A DNA stretch of 64,000 nucleotides, taken from NCBI GenBank assembly GCA_964438975.1, contig CAYTMU010000007.1, forward strand, positions 40,701-104,700. The letters run 5' to 3'. Below are positions 51,836-61,277 of this stretch, piece by piece. The translations under genes were made by a program, and so were the position numbers. Source of the DNA: Chryseosolibacter sp964438975 (GTDB lineage Bacteria > Bacteroidota > Bacteroidia > Cytophagales > Cyclobacteriaceae). Each line of letters opens with the position of its first letter. The first letter of the stretch is position 1. Below the pieces are notes generated by a model. The model searched no databases. It saw nothing but the letters and a program-made list of their open reading frames with translations, and had not been told where the DNA came from.

Positions 51836-53350
51836 ATGAGATCATTAACTAGAATAGCAGTAATTATTTCTTCCATTGCAATACTTGGGTCGTGCGAAGA
51901 TTTTTTGGATGTAAATGAGAACCCAAATAGTCCCGCGGTCACGACCCTTCCGTTGAAAGCAAAGCTCCCGGCTGCATTGGTCAGTACGGCCAATCAGGAA
52001 ACACTTCAGCTCAACCAGATCGGTGCCTTGTGGGGCGGATACTGGGGCACTACGAATGAGGGTATCAGTATGTTTGTGGACCTCAAAACATACAACGGCC
52101 CGGCGATCCGCCACCAGCGCGATGGTATACCGGTATGGGAGAACGGGTTCACGAATATGTTATACTACAAACTTATCCTTGAGGAAGCTGAACAACAGAA
52201 CGCATTGTTTTATTCGGGGGTGGCGAAGGTGATGCTCGGATGGCATTTCATGCGATTAGTAGATGTGTATGATGCCATTCCCTTTGAAGATGCGTTGGAA
52301 GGAACAAACCATCCGACACCGCGCTATGAGGACGGACAGTCGGTGTATGAGAAGTCGGTAGATTTGATCACCGCGGGAATCCAGGATTTGAAGAACACGG
52401 TGCCGGGAACGGAGGCGGGTAAGGATGATGTGATCTTCAATGGCAATCGCATATTATGGGTGAAGTTTGCCAATACCATCAAACTACGGGCGTTGCTGCG
52501 CCAGAGTCAGGTTAGCGGACGAACTGCCTATATCGACTCGGAGCTTCAGAAAATCCAACAGGAAGGAACGGGGTTCCTGGGAGAGAGCGAGAACGCATTC
52601 GTACAACCCGGATACCTGAATACAGCCGGGAAATTGAATCCCTTCTGGGAAAATTACTATAAGTCCGTACAGGGTGTGGCGACTGCAAACTACCAGGATA
52701 TTCGCCCAACGGTTTTTGCTCTTGACCAGTACAAGGCACTCAATGATCCACGTATGCCGGCAATGTATGTTGAAATTGAAGGGGAGTACAACGGTGTGCT
52801 GTTCGGCAATCCGAATGTGTCGGCGGAATATAGTCGGGCGAATACATCGGTATTCAAAGGACCAGGCGAAAACGGAGGACAACCGTCAGCACTGTTTAAG
52901 TCACCTACCCAGGCAAGCGTTTTGATGGGATCGTTCGAGAGTCTCTTTCTTCAGGCGGAGGCTGCACAACGCGGGTGGATCGCGGGTAACGCGAACGAAC
53001 TCTACGAAGCCGGTATCCGGGAGTCGTTCAAATATATGGGAGTTGGTACTGTCGGGCTAAGTGATTATACTGCACAAGAAGGCGTTAACCTCGATGACGC
53101 GCCCGACAAGATCGTGCGAATAATTGAGCAGAAGTGGCTTGCGCTGAACAGTATCAGCAGCATTGAGGCCTGGAATGACTATCGACGACTCGGAGTCCCT
53201 GAGATCCCGAACTCACTCGAAGCTCCAACTGCGAATACCAGGCCGCAACGGTTGATGTATCCAGAGACTGAGCGTATGACCAACAATGAGGAGGCATCGC
53301 GCGTTGGTTCCGATGATATGTTCAATCAAAGTGTATGGTGGGATAAATAG
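51836..53350 (+). CDS. SusD/RagB-family surface lipoprotein (SusD-like 2 type)
   Basis: SusD-type proteins cap the SusC barrel on the cell surface and bind the ligand. This 504-residue lipoprotein has a signal ending ILGSC followed by EDFLDVNENPNSP, a typical start for the SusD-like 2 branch, and an NQIGALWGGYWGT region. The rest is the helical TPR-like fold. It lies 5 bases after susC. The ligand cannot be predicted from sequence. Confidence 0.92.
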   Translation: MRSLTRIAVIISSIAILGSCEDFLDVNENPNSPAVTTLPLKAKLPAALVSTANQETLQLNQIGALWGGYWGTTNEGISMFVDLKTYNGPAIRHQRDGIPVWENGFTNMLYYKLILEEAEQQNALFYSGVAKVMLGWHFMRLVDVYDAIPFEDALEGTNHPTPRYEDGQSVYEKSVDLITAGIQDLKNTVPGTEAGKDDVIFNGNRILWVKFANTIKLRALLRQSQVSGRTAYIDSELQKIQQEGTGFLGESENAFVQPGYLNTAGKLNPFWENYYKSVQGVATANYQDIRPTVFALDQYKALNDPRMPAMYVEIEGEYNGVLFGNPNVSAEYSRANTSVFKGPGENGGQPSALFKSPTQASVLMGSFESLFLQAEAAQRGWIAGNANELYEAGIRESFKYMGVGTVGLSDYTAQEGVNLDDAPDKIVRIIEQKWLALNSISSIEAWNDYRRLGVPEIPNSLEAPTANTRPQRLMYPETERMTNNEEASRVGSDDMFNQSVWWDK

Positions 53351-53376
53351 ACAGCAGCTATTTAACAGATGATATA

Positions 53377-54639
53377 ATGACGGGTAAGAAGAACAAGCGA
53401 TGGCCGCGCATCAGGAAGTTTTTTAACGACTTGCACCTGTGGATGGGGTTGGGCAGCGGGTTGATCGTAATTGTGGTCTGCTTCAGTGGGACGGCTTACG
53501 TATTCAACACAGAGTTACGAGAGATGGCCTCGCCGGAGCTCTACGAGCTATCGCATGTACCCGCGTCTGACCGGCTCACGACGGAGGAAGTGATTCGGAA
53601 AGTTCAGGTAAGCACGGAGGGTAAGGTGCAGTCGGTGAAGATTCCGAATGATCCGGCGCGTACGTGGCACCTGTCGGTCAGAACGTCATCTGGTGATGCC
53701 CCGGCAAAGGGTCGAGGAGGGCGCCCCGGAATGGGGACGGTCTATGCGGTGAATCCGTATACGGGCGACGTCATTGGCAATGTGTCAGCCGAGAAGAACG
53801 GTGTTACTGAGTTTATGCGGACAATGTTCAGCCTTCATCGTTGGTTGTTACTCGATCGTGTGGAGGAACCCATCTTCGGTGAACTTCCGAACCGGACACT
53901 CGGCAGCTACATCACCGGAACGGCGACCATACTGTTTACGTTAGGCGTCCTCACTGGCTTGATCATTTGGTTCCCGCAAAAGATCAACTCTTGGCGACAA
54001 GGCCTGAAGATCAAATGGAATGCAAAGTGGAAACGCGTCAATCACGACCTTCACAACGCATTGGGCCTCTACTCGCTCATCTTTTTGTTTCTCATGGGTG
54101 TGACGGGTCCCCAATGGTCGTTCCCCTGGTATCGCGAAGGGCTCCAGAAGACACTGGGAACCTACCGGTCACCGGATGCACGACCCCCTGAAGCACCGAA
54201 GTCAGTCGTGGCGGAGGATCCTTCCCAGAGGACTAAACCCGCGCTTGAAGGTTATCTGGCTTCGGCCGGAGAGATCCTGGACTATGATGGTGACTATACG
54301 CTTATCCTGCCGCGTGACTCGGCGGATGCAGTGACTGTCAGCAAGACCAAGACTGGATTCTTCTCTCCAGCGGCGAGTGACCGTGTTCTGCTCGATCAGT
54401 ATACTGCTGCACCGCTACAGGTCGATATCTTCAGGGATCGCCCATTGAATGAGCGCATAGGCGGCTCGATCAAGGCGCTTCATCTAGGAGATGTATATGG
54501 TAAATTCACAAAGATCCTGTACTTCCTGGCATGTCTCGTCGCGACAACACTACCGGTGACAGGTACTATCATCTGGATTCATAAACTGAGGAAAAAACGC
54601 AGAAAGGTCGCTAGGGGAGAGTTGGTCACAAGCGCATGA
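53377..54639 (+). CDS. PepSY-associated membrane protein
   Basis: The 420-residue inner-membrane protein has a first helix in LHLWMGLGSGLIVIVVCFSG, a periplasmic PepSY region, helices at about residues 180-200 and 225-245 (LHNALGLYSLIFLFLMGVTG), and a last helix near 385-405. Conserved His residues precede several helices (LHLW, LHRW, HDLHNALG), as in PepSY_TM proteins suggested to reduce ferric siderophores or other metals after import. It is 26 bases downstream of susD and probably in the same operon. The redox role is inferred from family context. Confidence 0.88.
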   Translation: MTGKKNKRWPRIRKFFNDLHLWMGLGSGLIVIVVCFSGTAYVFNTELREMASPELYELSHVPASDRLTTEEVIRKVQVSTEGKVQSVKIPNDPARTWHLSVRTSSGDAPAKGRGGRPGMGTVYAVNPYTGDVIGNVSAEKNGVTEFMRTMFSLHRWLLLDRVEEPIFGELPNRTLGSYITGTATILFTLGVLTGLIIWFPQKINSWRQGLKIKWNAKWKRVNHDLHNALGLYSLIFLFLMGVTGPQWSFPWYREGLQKTLGTYRSPDARPPEAPKSVVAEDPSQRTKPALEGYLASAGEILDYDGDYTLILPRDSADAVTVSKTKTGFFSPAASDRVLLDQYTAAPLQVDIFRDRPLNERIGGSIKALHLGDVYGKFTKILYFLACLVATTLPVTGTIIWIHKLRKKRRKVARGELVTSA

Positions 54640-54680
54640 CAAACAAAAAAGCCGGGGTTTTACCCGGCTTTTTTGTTTGT
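54639..54680. terminator. Bidirectional terminator between the PepSY gene and clpC
   Basis: ACAAACAAAAAAGCCGGG at 54639-54656 and its exact complement at 54663-54680 form an 18-bp perfect stem around a six-base GTTTTA loop. A-run and T-run flank the G+C core on both sides, so it can terminate transcription from both convergent genes; it ends 2 bases before the clpC stop codon. Confidence 0.93.
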
Positions 54681-54682
54681 TG

Positions 54683-57229
54683 CTACTCGCTTTTCTTTTC
54701 CTTTGGTTCGCGAGGTGTCTTTGCTTTCTTTACCTTGATCGTCAGCACGTCGCCCTTGCCCTCGTAATCGGCGAGGATAGTCCCACCTTCTTCGACCTCT
54801 CCCTTGAGAATTTCTTCTGCAACCGGATCCTCCAGGTATTTCTGGATCGCCCGGTTCAAAGGCCTTGCGCCGAATTGATGATCATATCCCTTCTCAGCGA
54901 GGAAGTCCTTGGCTTTGTCAGTCAACTCCACATGGTAGCCGATCGATGTGATCCGGGCGAACAGCTTGCCGAGGCTGATATCGATGATCTTGTGAATGTC
55001 TTCACGACGCAGCGAGTTGAAGACAATGACATCGTCGAGACGGTTGAGGAACTCTGGACTAAATGCCCGCTTCAACGCACTCTGAATTGTTGATTTCATT
55101 GCCTCTTCTTCGTTCTCGCGTCGTGCTGCGCTGGCGAATCCGATACCCGTTCCAAAATCCTTCAGGTCGCGGACACCGATGTTCGACGTCATGATGATGA
55201 TAGTATTCCGGAAGTCGACCCTTCTGCCCAACCCGTCCGTGAGTATCCCGTCGTCGAGAACCTGGAGAAGGATGTTGAACACATCGGGGTGTGCCTTTTC
55301 AATCTCATCCAGCAACACGACTGAGTATGGCTTCCGCCTCACTTTCTCAGTGAGCTGACCACCTTCCTCGTAACCGACGTATCCCGGAGGAGCACCCACG
55401 AGCCGCGACACGGAGAATTTTTCCATGTATTCGCTCATGTCAATGCGGATAAGCGCGTCTTCCTTGTCGAAGAGGTACGTCGCAAGTACTTTGGCGAGCT
55501 CAGTCTTACCCACACCGGTTGGGCCAAGGAATATAAAGGAACCGATCGGCTTCTTCGGGTCTTTGAGTCCTACTCGCGTCCGCTGAATAGCCTTCGTCAG
55601 TTTCTTGATCGCTTCTTCCTGCCCGATAACCCTTCCACTGAGTTCGTCGGACATTCCGAGGAGTTTGTTGCTTTCCTTCTGTGCGATACGCTTGGTCGGA
55701 ATGCCGGTCATCATGGCGATAACGTCTGCGACGTTGTCCTCGTCAACCGTGTATTTTTCCGTGCGTGTCTTTTCTTCCCACTTTGCTTTCGCCAGATCCA
55801 GTTGCTCGATGAGCTTCTTTTCGCGATCGCGAAGTTGCGCCGCCTCCTCATACTTCTGGCTTTTCACCACGCGGTTCTTTTCCTTCTTCACCTCCTCAAT
55901 CGCTTCTTCGAACTTCACGATGTCTTCGGGAACGTGAATATTATTGATGTGAACACGTGCGCCCGCTTCGTCGAGTACGTCGATAGCCTTGTCCGGAAGA
56001 TAGCGATCACTGATATAGCGGTCTGACAGGCGCACACATGCGTCGATAGCTTCCTTCGTATAGATCACGTGGTGGTGATCTTCGTATTTCTCCTTGATGT
56101 TATCCAGGATCTGAATAGTCTCCTCCACGGTGGTAGAGTCAACCATTACCATCTGGAATCTGCGCGCGAGCGCTCCGTCTTTTTCGATGTATTGGCGGTA
56201 CTCATCAAGAGTGGTTGCACCGATACATTGGATCTCACCCCTTGCGAGTGCAGGCTTGAACATGTTGGAGGCGTCGAGCGATCCCGAAGCACCACCTGCA
56301 CCGACGATCGTGTGAAGTTCGTCGATGAACAGTATGACATCCGGAGATTTCTCCAGTTCGTTCATCACCGCTTTCATACGCTCCTCAAACTGCCCGCGGT
56401 ATTTCGTGCCCGCAACGAGTGATGCGAGGTCGAGTGTGACAACACGCTTGCCAAACAACACCCGCGACACTTTCTTCTGGATAATGCGCAAGGCCAGGCC
56501 TTCCGCAATAGCCGTCTTCCCAACCCCCGGTTCTCCGATCAGGATCGGATTGTTTTTCTTCCGTCGTGACAGAATCTGAGCTACGCGCTCTATTTCCTTC
56601 TCGCGACCGACGATGGGGTCGAGCTTGTTATCTTCTGCGAGCCTGGTAAGGTCCCGCCCGAAATTATCAAGTACCGGAGTCCTCGATTTCTCGGTTCCTT
56701 TCTTCTCCTTGCCGCCGGCGGAACTTCCGCCACCGAAGATCTTTGAAGAATCATCATCCGGATCGTCGGTATCAGACGATGCCATTGGCGTTTCGTTTTG
56801 GTATTCCAGCATCTCTTTCACGGTTTCGTAATTAACATCGAATTTGTTCAGGATCTGGGTGGCCAGGTTGTCCGCATCCCGCAGGATGGAAAGCAGCAGG
56901 TGCTCCGTTCCAATTAATTGGGCTTTGAATATTTTGGCTTCCAGATACGTGATCTTCAAGACTTTTTCCGAAGCCTTGGTAAGCGGTATGTTCGCAAGGT
57001 TTTTGATCTCATGCGTTGCGGTCCCTTTCGAGATCTTTTCAATCTCAGCGCGGAGTTCTTCAAGGGGAACTCCCAGTTTCTTCAGGACACCGACAGCGAC
57101 TCCCTCACCCTCGCGAATCATACCGAGAAGAAGGTGTTCCGTTCCGATATAATCATGGCCCAGACGCAATGCTTCTTCTCTGCTCAGCGAGATCACTTCT
57201 TTTACTCGATTGGAAAATTTGGCTTCCAT
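54683..57229 (-). CDS. clpC: ClpC-type ATP-dependent Clp protease ATPase subunit
   Basis: The 848-residue AAA+ unfoldase feeds proteins to ClpP. It has two N-terminal Clp repeats (residues 1-145), a Ser/Gly/Asp linker to about 180, a first AAA+ module with Walker A GEPGVGKT near residue 232, a UVR/middle domain (KSQKYEEAAQLRDREKKL) typical of ClpC rather than ClpA, and a second AAA+ module with GPTGVGKTELAK near 568. An IGF tripeptide (GTGIGFASA) matches the ClpP-docking loop. ClpP is not in this window. The gene ends at a strong bidirectional terminator. Confidence 0.96.
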   Translation of the reverse strand: MEAKFSNRVKEVISLSREEALRLGHDYIGTEHLLLGMIREGEGVAVGVLKKLGVPLEELRAEIEKISKGTATHEIKNLANIPLTKASEKVLKITYLEAKIFKAQLIGTEHLLLSILRDADNLATQILNKFDVNYETVKEMLEYQNETPMASSDTDDPDDDSSKIFGGGSSAGGKEKKGTEKSRTPVLDNFGRDLTRLAEDNKLDPIVGREKEIERVAQILSRRKKNNPILIGEPGVGKTAIAEGLALRIIQKKVSRVLFGKRVVTLDLASLVAGTKYRGQFEERMKAVMNELEKSPDVILFIDELHTIVGAGGASGSLDASNMFKPALARGEIQCIGATTLDEYRQYIEKDGALARRFQMVMVDSTTVEETIQILDNIKEKYEDHHHVIYTKEAIDACVRLSDRYISDRYLPDKAIDVLDEAGARVHINNIHVPEDIVKFEEAIEEVKKEKNRVVKSQKYEEAAQLRDREKKLIEQLDLAKAKWEEKTRTEKYTVDEDNVADVIAMMTGIPTKRIAQKESNKLLGMSDELSGRVIGQEEAIKKLTKAIQRTRVGLKDPKKPIGSFIFLGPTGVGKTELAKVLATYLFDKEDALIRIDMSEYMEKFSVSRLVGAPPGYVGYEEGGQLTEKVRRKPYSVVLLDEIEKAHPDVFNILLQVLDDGILTDGLGRRVDFRNTIIIMTSNIGVRDLKDFGTGIGFASAARRENEEEAMKSTIQSALKRAFSPEFLNRLDDVIVFNSLRREDIHKIIDISLGKLFARITSIGYHVELTDKAKDFLAEKGYDHQFGARPLNRAIQKYLEDPVAEEILKGEVEEGGTILADYEGKGDVLTIKVKKAKTPREPKEKKSE

Positions 57230-57359
57230 GTATTCTCCTCTGTATTTGACTAGTGTAAATGTAGAATTTTTCTAACGTACTGTCCTACCGCGGAGAAGTT
57301 TTCCCAACTTCCAAACTCGCAGTCGAATTTTGATTCCCTTTAGAACGCACGTCGCACCT

Positions 57360-58043
57360 TTATTGTTCACCTGCCGCGCTCGCTCTGACGATCGCGCCGG
57401 ATTCGGGGCCCCGGTTGAAGATCAGATCGATTATGCTGAGGTTATGAACAAAGTTACTGCCAAAGACCTGCCCATATTCTATTCTTTTGTAGATTCTATT
57501 ACAACCCTGTTCTTTTTTCGGGTTTATAACCCCGCGCAGATCGATTATTCCGATTCCGGATACTTTTTGATAATTATCTGTACAGTGCAAACTTGCTTTG
57601 ATTTTAAGCCAATTCAGGCATAATGTCATGAACTCCTGGTTCAAATCGCAGAGAAAGCCGTGCTTTTTGTACAAAATGTCGTGAATCTCCGGCCCGTAGT
57701 ACTCAAAGAAGGGTGCGTTGCCGTATGCAGTCTGGATCGTCCGCCAATGATTATTGAGCCATTTCTGGCTGTGATCTATCCGGACTTCTGACAGGGGCGT
57801 CTTGCCGCCTTTTCCCGTGACGGGTACAACCAGCGTCTCGACCCGGTGAGGACCCTTTATATAACATCGGTTTCGGAACGATTGCTTTTCGTAGTGCTCA
57901 TGCTTTTCCAGGATGACCCGGCTGCAGGATACCAACGATGAGAAATACGCTATGCACGGTAAATAATGCGGTTCGATCAGGACGCTTTCCACATGTAACG
58001 TTTTGTTGTCAAGTGCGGCATTCACCCGCCAGTCGAGATTCAT
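57360..58043 (-). CDS. WbqC-like family protein
   Basis: The 227-residue protein matches the WbqC family (VLIEPHYLPCIAYFSSL near the start; LVVPVTGKGGKTPLSEVRID and WRTIQTAYGNAPFFEYY in the middle). The founding member was seen in O-antigen clusters, but the biochemical role is unknown; Bacteroidota carry a single copy next to housekeeping genes. It is 8 bases after the TsaC/YciO gene on the same strand and probably cotranscribed. The 130-base gap to clpC likely contains the clpC promoter. Confidence 0.85.
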   Translation of the reverse strand: MNLDWRVNAALDNKTLHVESVLIEPHYLPCIAYFSSLVSCSRVILEKHEHYEKQSFRNRCYIKGPHRVETLVVPVTGKGGKTPLSEVRIDHSQKWLNNHWRTIQTAYGNAPFFEYYGPEIHDILYKKHGFLCDLNQEFMTLCLNWLKIKASLHCTDNYQKVSGIGIIDLRGVINPKKEQGCNRIYKRIEYGQVFGSNFVHNLSIIDLIFNRGPESGAIVRASAAGEQ

Positions 58044-58051
58044 ACTGCTGC

Positions 58052-58687
58052 TTAGGTCAAAAGGTCGAGTTCTCCCAACCCCTGTCGGATGATCGTGATG
58101 GACTCACCGGTACAGTCGACCACAGTAGTAGGAATATTTCCTCCAGCGCCGCTGTCAATGACGAGATCGACATGGTGCTTCAAGTCTTCATAGATCTCCG
58201 CGGGATCGCTCGAGTATTCGCGGATCGTATCGACGTTCTTGATCGACGCACTGACCATCGGATTTTCCAGCCCGTCTACAATCGATCGCGGTACCGAATG
58301 ATCAGGGATGCGAATGCCCACGGTCTTTTTATTGGCTTCCAGGATCTTCGGAACCTTGCTGCTCGACTCGAGTATAAATGTGAAAGGGCCCGGCAGCGAT
58401 TTCTTCAACAACTTGAACACCGGGGTGTCAATGCGCCGGACATATTCACTTATCTGACTCAGGTCGCGGCAGATAAAAGAAAGATTCAGTTTTTGAGGTT
58501 TGACTCCTGAGATCTGACACAGCCTTTCGATCGCCCTCTTGTTCATCAAGCTGCAGCCTAGCGCGTATACACTATCGGTTGGATACACAATGAGCCCGCC
58601 GTTCCGAAGAACTTCCTGCACGTGTCGTATCTTCCGCTGCTCGGGATTAACGGGGTGAATGGTCAATAGTTCTGCCTGCATTTGCAC
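58052..58687 (-). CDS. TsaC/YciO/YrdC-family protein, putative L-threonylcarbamoyladenylate synthase
   Basis: The 211-residue protein has the Sua5/YciO/YrdC fold. The tRNA/ATP-site motif GLIVYPTDSVYALGC lies near residue 32, KKSLPGPFTFIL near 97 and VGIRIPDHSV near 125. These enzymes make the activated threonylcarbamoyl group for t6A37 of tRNA, though the YciO branch is less active; I cannot decide which branch from sequence alone. It starts 108 bases from the divergent mltG gene and leads a two-gene operon with the WbqC gene. Confidence 0.88.
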   Translation of the reverse strand: MQMQAELLTIHPVNPEQRKIRHVQEVLRNGGLIVYPTDSVYALGCSLMNKRAIERLCQISGVKPQKLNLSFICRDLSQISEYVRRIDTPVFKLLKKSLPGPFTFILESSSKVPKILEANKKTVGIRIPDHSVPRSIVDGLENPMVSASIKNVDTIREYSSDPAEIYEDLKHHVDLVIDSGAGGNIPTTVVDCTGESITIIRQGLGELDLLT

Positions 58688-58770
58688 TAAAATTAGAGCT
58701 TCCCGGTTAAAAAGTACTACGGGTGCGCTTTTTATGGGAAAACGCGTAAACCGTCAGAGGACTAAATTCG

Positions 58771-58778
58771 TATTTTAG
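58771..58778 (+). promoter_or_regulatory. Candidate -7 promoter element for the mltG operon
   Basis: TATTTTAG, one mismatch from TAnnTTTG, lies 17 bases before the mltG ATG in the 108-base divergent gap. The same octamer is seen at 33827. Confidence 0.35.
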
Positions 58779-58795
58779 CGCCAAGTTTTGATTCT

Positions 58796-59848
58796 ATGCG
58801 ACCGTCGAAGAAACTCATATTCTTTCTACTATTCTCAGTTCTGCTGATCTCCTTCGGCTATTACGCTTATCAGATCGTATATACACCCAACGTTCTCGTC
58901 GGTAAGCAACCGAGACCGCTGGTTATTCCAGGCGACGCAACCTTCAAGGATGTCCAGGCGCTGCTTCATCAGGGTGACTACACACAGGATCTTATCTCGT
59001 TCAGTTTCGTTGCGAAGCTGATGGATTACGACAAGCAGGTAAAACCCGGGCGCTACATACTTCAGGCGGATATGAGCAATGTCCAGGCTATCCGCCTGCT
59101 GCGTGCCGGTGTACAGGATCCCGTAAACATCACCTTTAACAACGTCAGACTAATCAGTGATTTGAGTGAGAAGATCACTCGCAATCTGAGTATGACAGCC
59201 GTTGAATTCGAAGCGGCCCTGATGCGGTTTGTCCAAAGTAACCGACACGGTTTTAATAAAGACAATGTGCTTTGCATGTTTGTTCCCAATACGTATCAGG
59301 TTTATTACAATACGACACCAGATGACCTTATTGAGCGAATGCATGTCGAATACGGTCGCTTCTGGAATGAAGAACGGCGTCGAAAAGCGGAAGCCGTCGG
59401 CCTGACACCTGTCGAAGTATCCATACTCGCTTCTATCGTCCAGGCAGAATCAGTAAAGCAGGATGAAGCACCTGTTATCGCCGGGCTCTATCTCAATCGG
59501 CTGCGGCAAGATATTGCGCTTCAGGCTGATCCAACTCTGGTATTTGCCGTCGGTGATTTCACGCTTAAGCGCGTGTTGAATGAGCATAAGGAGATAGATT
59601 CGCCCTACAACACATACCGGAACCGCGGCCTTCCGCCGGGACCGGTTAATATGCCGGAGATATTCGCACTTGATGCGGTACTGAATTATACCAAGTCAAA
59701 CTATCTCTACATGTGCGCGAAGGAGGATTTTTCCGGACGTCACAATTTCACGCACAGCTACCGCGAGCATCTGAACAATGCCCAGCGTTATCAGCAGGCA
59801 CTCACGCGGGAAATGAGGATTGCAGCAGCCCAAAAGAAAAAGCAGTAA
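58796..59848 (+). CDS. mltG: Endolytic murein transglycosylase
   Basis: MltG cuts nascent peptidoglycan glycan strands at the inner membrane. The 350-residue protein has one N-terminal membrane helix (residues 6-24, LIFFLLFSVLLISFGYYAY), then a LysM-like region and the YceG/MltG catalytic domain with LASIVQAESVKQDEAPVIAG (presumed catalytic Glu), LQADPTLVFAVGDF and YRNRGLPPGPVNMPE. Its TAA shares an A with the ATG of the next gene (TAATG), which couples translation. Confidence 0.94.
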   Translation: MRPSKKLIFFLLFSVLLISFGYYAYQIVYTPNVLVGKQPRPLVIPGDATFKDVQALLHQGDYTQDLISFSFVAKLMDYDKQVKPGRYILQADMSNVQAIRLLRAGVQDPVNITFNNVRLISDLSEKITRNLSMTAVEFEAALMRFVQSNRHGFNKDNVLCMFVPNTYQVYYNTTPDDLIERMHVEYGRFWNEERRRKAEAVGLTPVEVSILASIVQAESVKQDEAPVIAGLYLNRLRQDIALQADPTLVFAVGDFTLKRVLNEHKEIDSPYNTYRNRGLPPGPVNMPEIFALDAVLNYTKSNYLYMCAKEDFSGRHNFTHSYREHLNNAQRYQQALTREMRIAAAQKKKQ

Positions 59849-60258
59849 TGTATATTTCAGAGACCTCCGTCAGAGTGCGATATGGCGAAACAGATCAAAT
59901 GGGCTATGTCTACTATGGCAATTACGCCTCGTATTACGAGGTAGCGCGCGTGGAAAGTCTCCGGCAATTAGGACTGACATACCGGGAGCTTGAGGACGAT
60001 ATGGGAATACTGATGCCGGTGATCGAAAACAGATCGCGTTATCTGGCACCTGCCCGCTACGATGAACTTTTGCGTATTGTCACTACGTTGCGCGAGAAAC
60101 CGGGTGTGAGAATCCGGTTTGAGTATGATATATTCAACAGTGAGAACACGCTTATTCACACGGGAGAGACCGTGTTGGTCTTTATCAATAAGCAAACAAA
60201 TAAACCCTGCCGACAGCCTCCGGCGATGGAAAGAGTGCTTCAGCGTTTTTTTGAATGA
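59848..60258 (+). CDS. Acyl-CoA thioesterase of the YbgC/4HBT family
   Basis: The 136-residue hot-dog-fold protein hydrolyses acyl-CoA thioesters. The signature VRYGETDQMGYVYYGNYASYYEVARVE region near residue 10 contains the catalytic Asp (TDQMG), and the length is typical. The ATG at 59848 is used; an in-frame upstream start at 59713 lies inside mltG. The substrate chain is unknown. The end overlaps the next gene by an ATGA. Confidence 0.92.
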   Translation: MYISETSVRVRYGETDQMGYVYYGNYASYYEVARVESLRQLGLTYRELEDDMGILMPVIENRSRYLAPARYDELLRIVTTLREKPGVRIRFEYDIFNSENTLIHTGETVLVFINKQTNKPCRQPPAMERVLQRFFE

Positions 60259-61277
60259 AGTATAAACACAAGAGACTACTCCTGGAATGGCACCCGGCCA
60301 GACTGATCCTGACCTGGATGAAGAATATCCGGTTCTCGAGTCATGAGGATGTGTCTTTGTACAGGATTGTAAAACGGTTCCTGCACAACCTGCAGGACGA
60401 CGATATCATGGATCGCGCAAATGGCGTAGCGTTCAACTTCATCCTGGCTATTTTCCCCGCGATCATTTTCTTATTTACGCTGATCCCATACATCACGCCG
60501 TATTTTCCTGAGATCAACAGGGAGAGCATCCTGGAGTTTCTGCGCAGTCTGGCGGAGAGCGGATTGATGCCGCCAAATATGTACGAGGTAGCCTCAACAA
60601 CAATACTGGATATCGTCAGCAACCAGCGCGGAGGCCTTCTTACACTCGGTTTCCTCTTCGCTTTGATCTTGTCGACAAATGGGATGCTCGCGCTTATGCG
60701 TGCCTTCAACGCGTGTTATAAGACCATCGAGAATCGCAGCGCAGTCAAGACCCGGTTAATCGCGACGGCGTTGACCGTCAATATGACGATCACTATTCTG
60801 GTTACCATACTGTTGCTGGTTGTAGGACAGCTGGTGATCGAATATCTCCTCACCCACTTCCAGGATCTAACCACATTCAACCTTAATAGTTTTCAGGTTC
60901 AGTTGCTATTTATCCTGAGGTTCATCATCATCTTCGTGACGTTCTTTCTGGCTATTTCTACCATTTATTATTTTGGTCCCGCGATTCACTACAACTGGCG
61001 ATTCTTTTCAATCGGGTCATTCATCGCAACGTTGCTTTGCCTCGCCGTTTCATACGGCCTCTCATACTATATCACGAATTTTGGTACCTACAATAGGATT
61101 TACGGCTCTATCGGCGTGCTGATCGCATTGATGGTTTGGGTACAACTTATCACTGTCGTGCTGCTCGTCGGTTATGAGATCAACGCCAGCATACACGATT
61201 CCATCCGCGCCCAGGCGTTATGGAAGGCAAGGCTGTACAGGGAATCCGGCAAGAGCGAAAGTACGGCGACAACATGA
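60255..61277 (+). CDS. YihY/BrkB family inner-membrane protein
   Basis: The 340-residue protein has the six-helix YihY/BrkB core starting near residue 55 (RANGVAFNFILAIFPAIIF), with RGGLLTLGFLFALILSTNGM, FGPAIHYNWRFFSIGS and YGSIGVLIALMVWVQLITVV segments. The function is not settled; older annotation as ribonuclease BN is wrong for this family. Start and stop both sit in ATGA overlaps, so it is translated with the thioesterase and with galK. Confidence 0.9.
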   Translation: MKYKHKRLLLEWHPARLILTWMKNIRFSSHEDVSLYRIVKRFLHNLQDDDIMDRANGVAFNFILAIFPAIIFLFTLIPYITPYFPEINRESILEFLRSLAESGLMPPNMYEVASTTILDIVSNQRGGLLTLGFLFALILSTNGMLALMRAFNACYKTIENRSAVKTRLIATALTVNMTITILVTILLLVVGQLVIEYLLTHFQDLTTFNLNSFQVQLLFILRFIIIFVTFFLAISTIYYFGPAIHYNWRFFSIGSFIATLLCLAVSYGLSYYITNFGTYNRIYGSIGVLIALMVWVQLITVVLLVGYEINASIHDSIRAQALWKARLYRESGKSESTATT

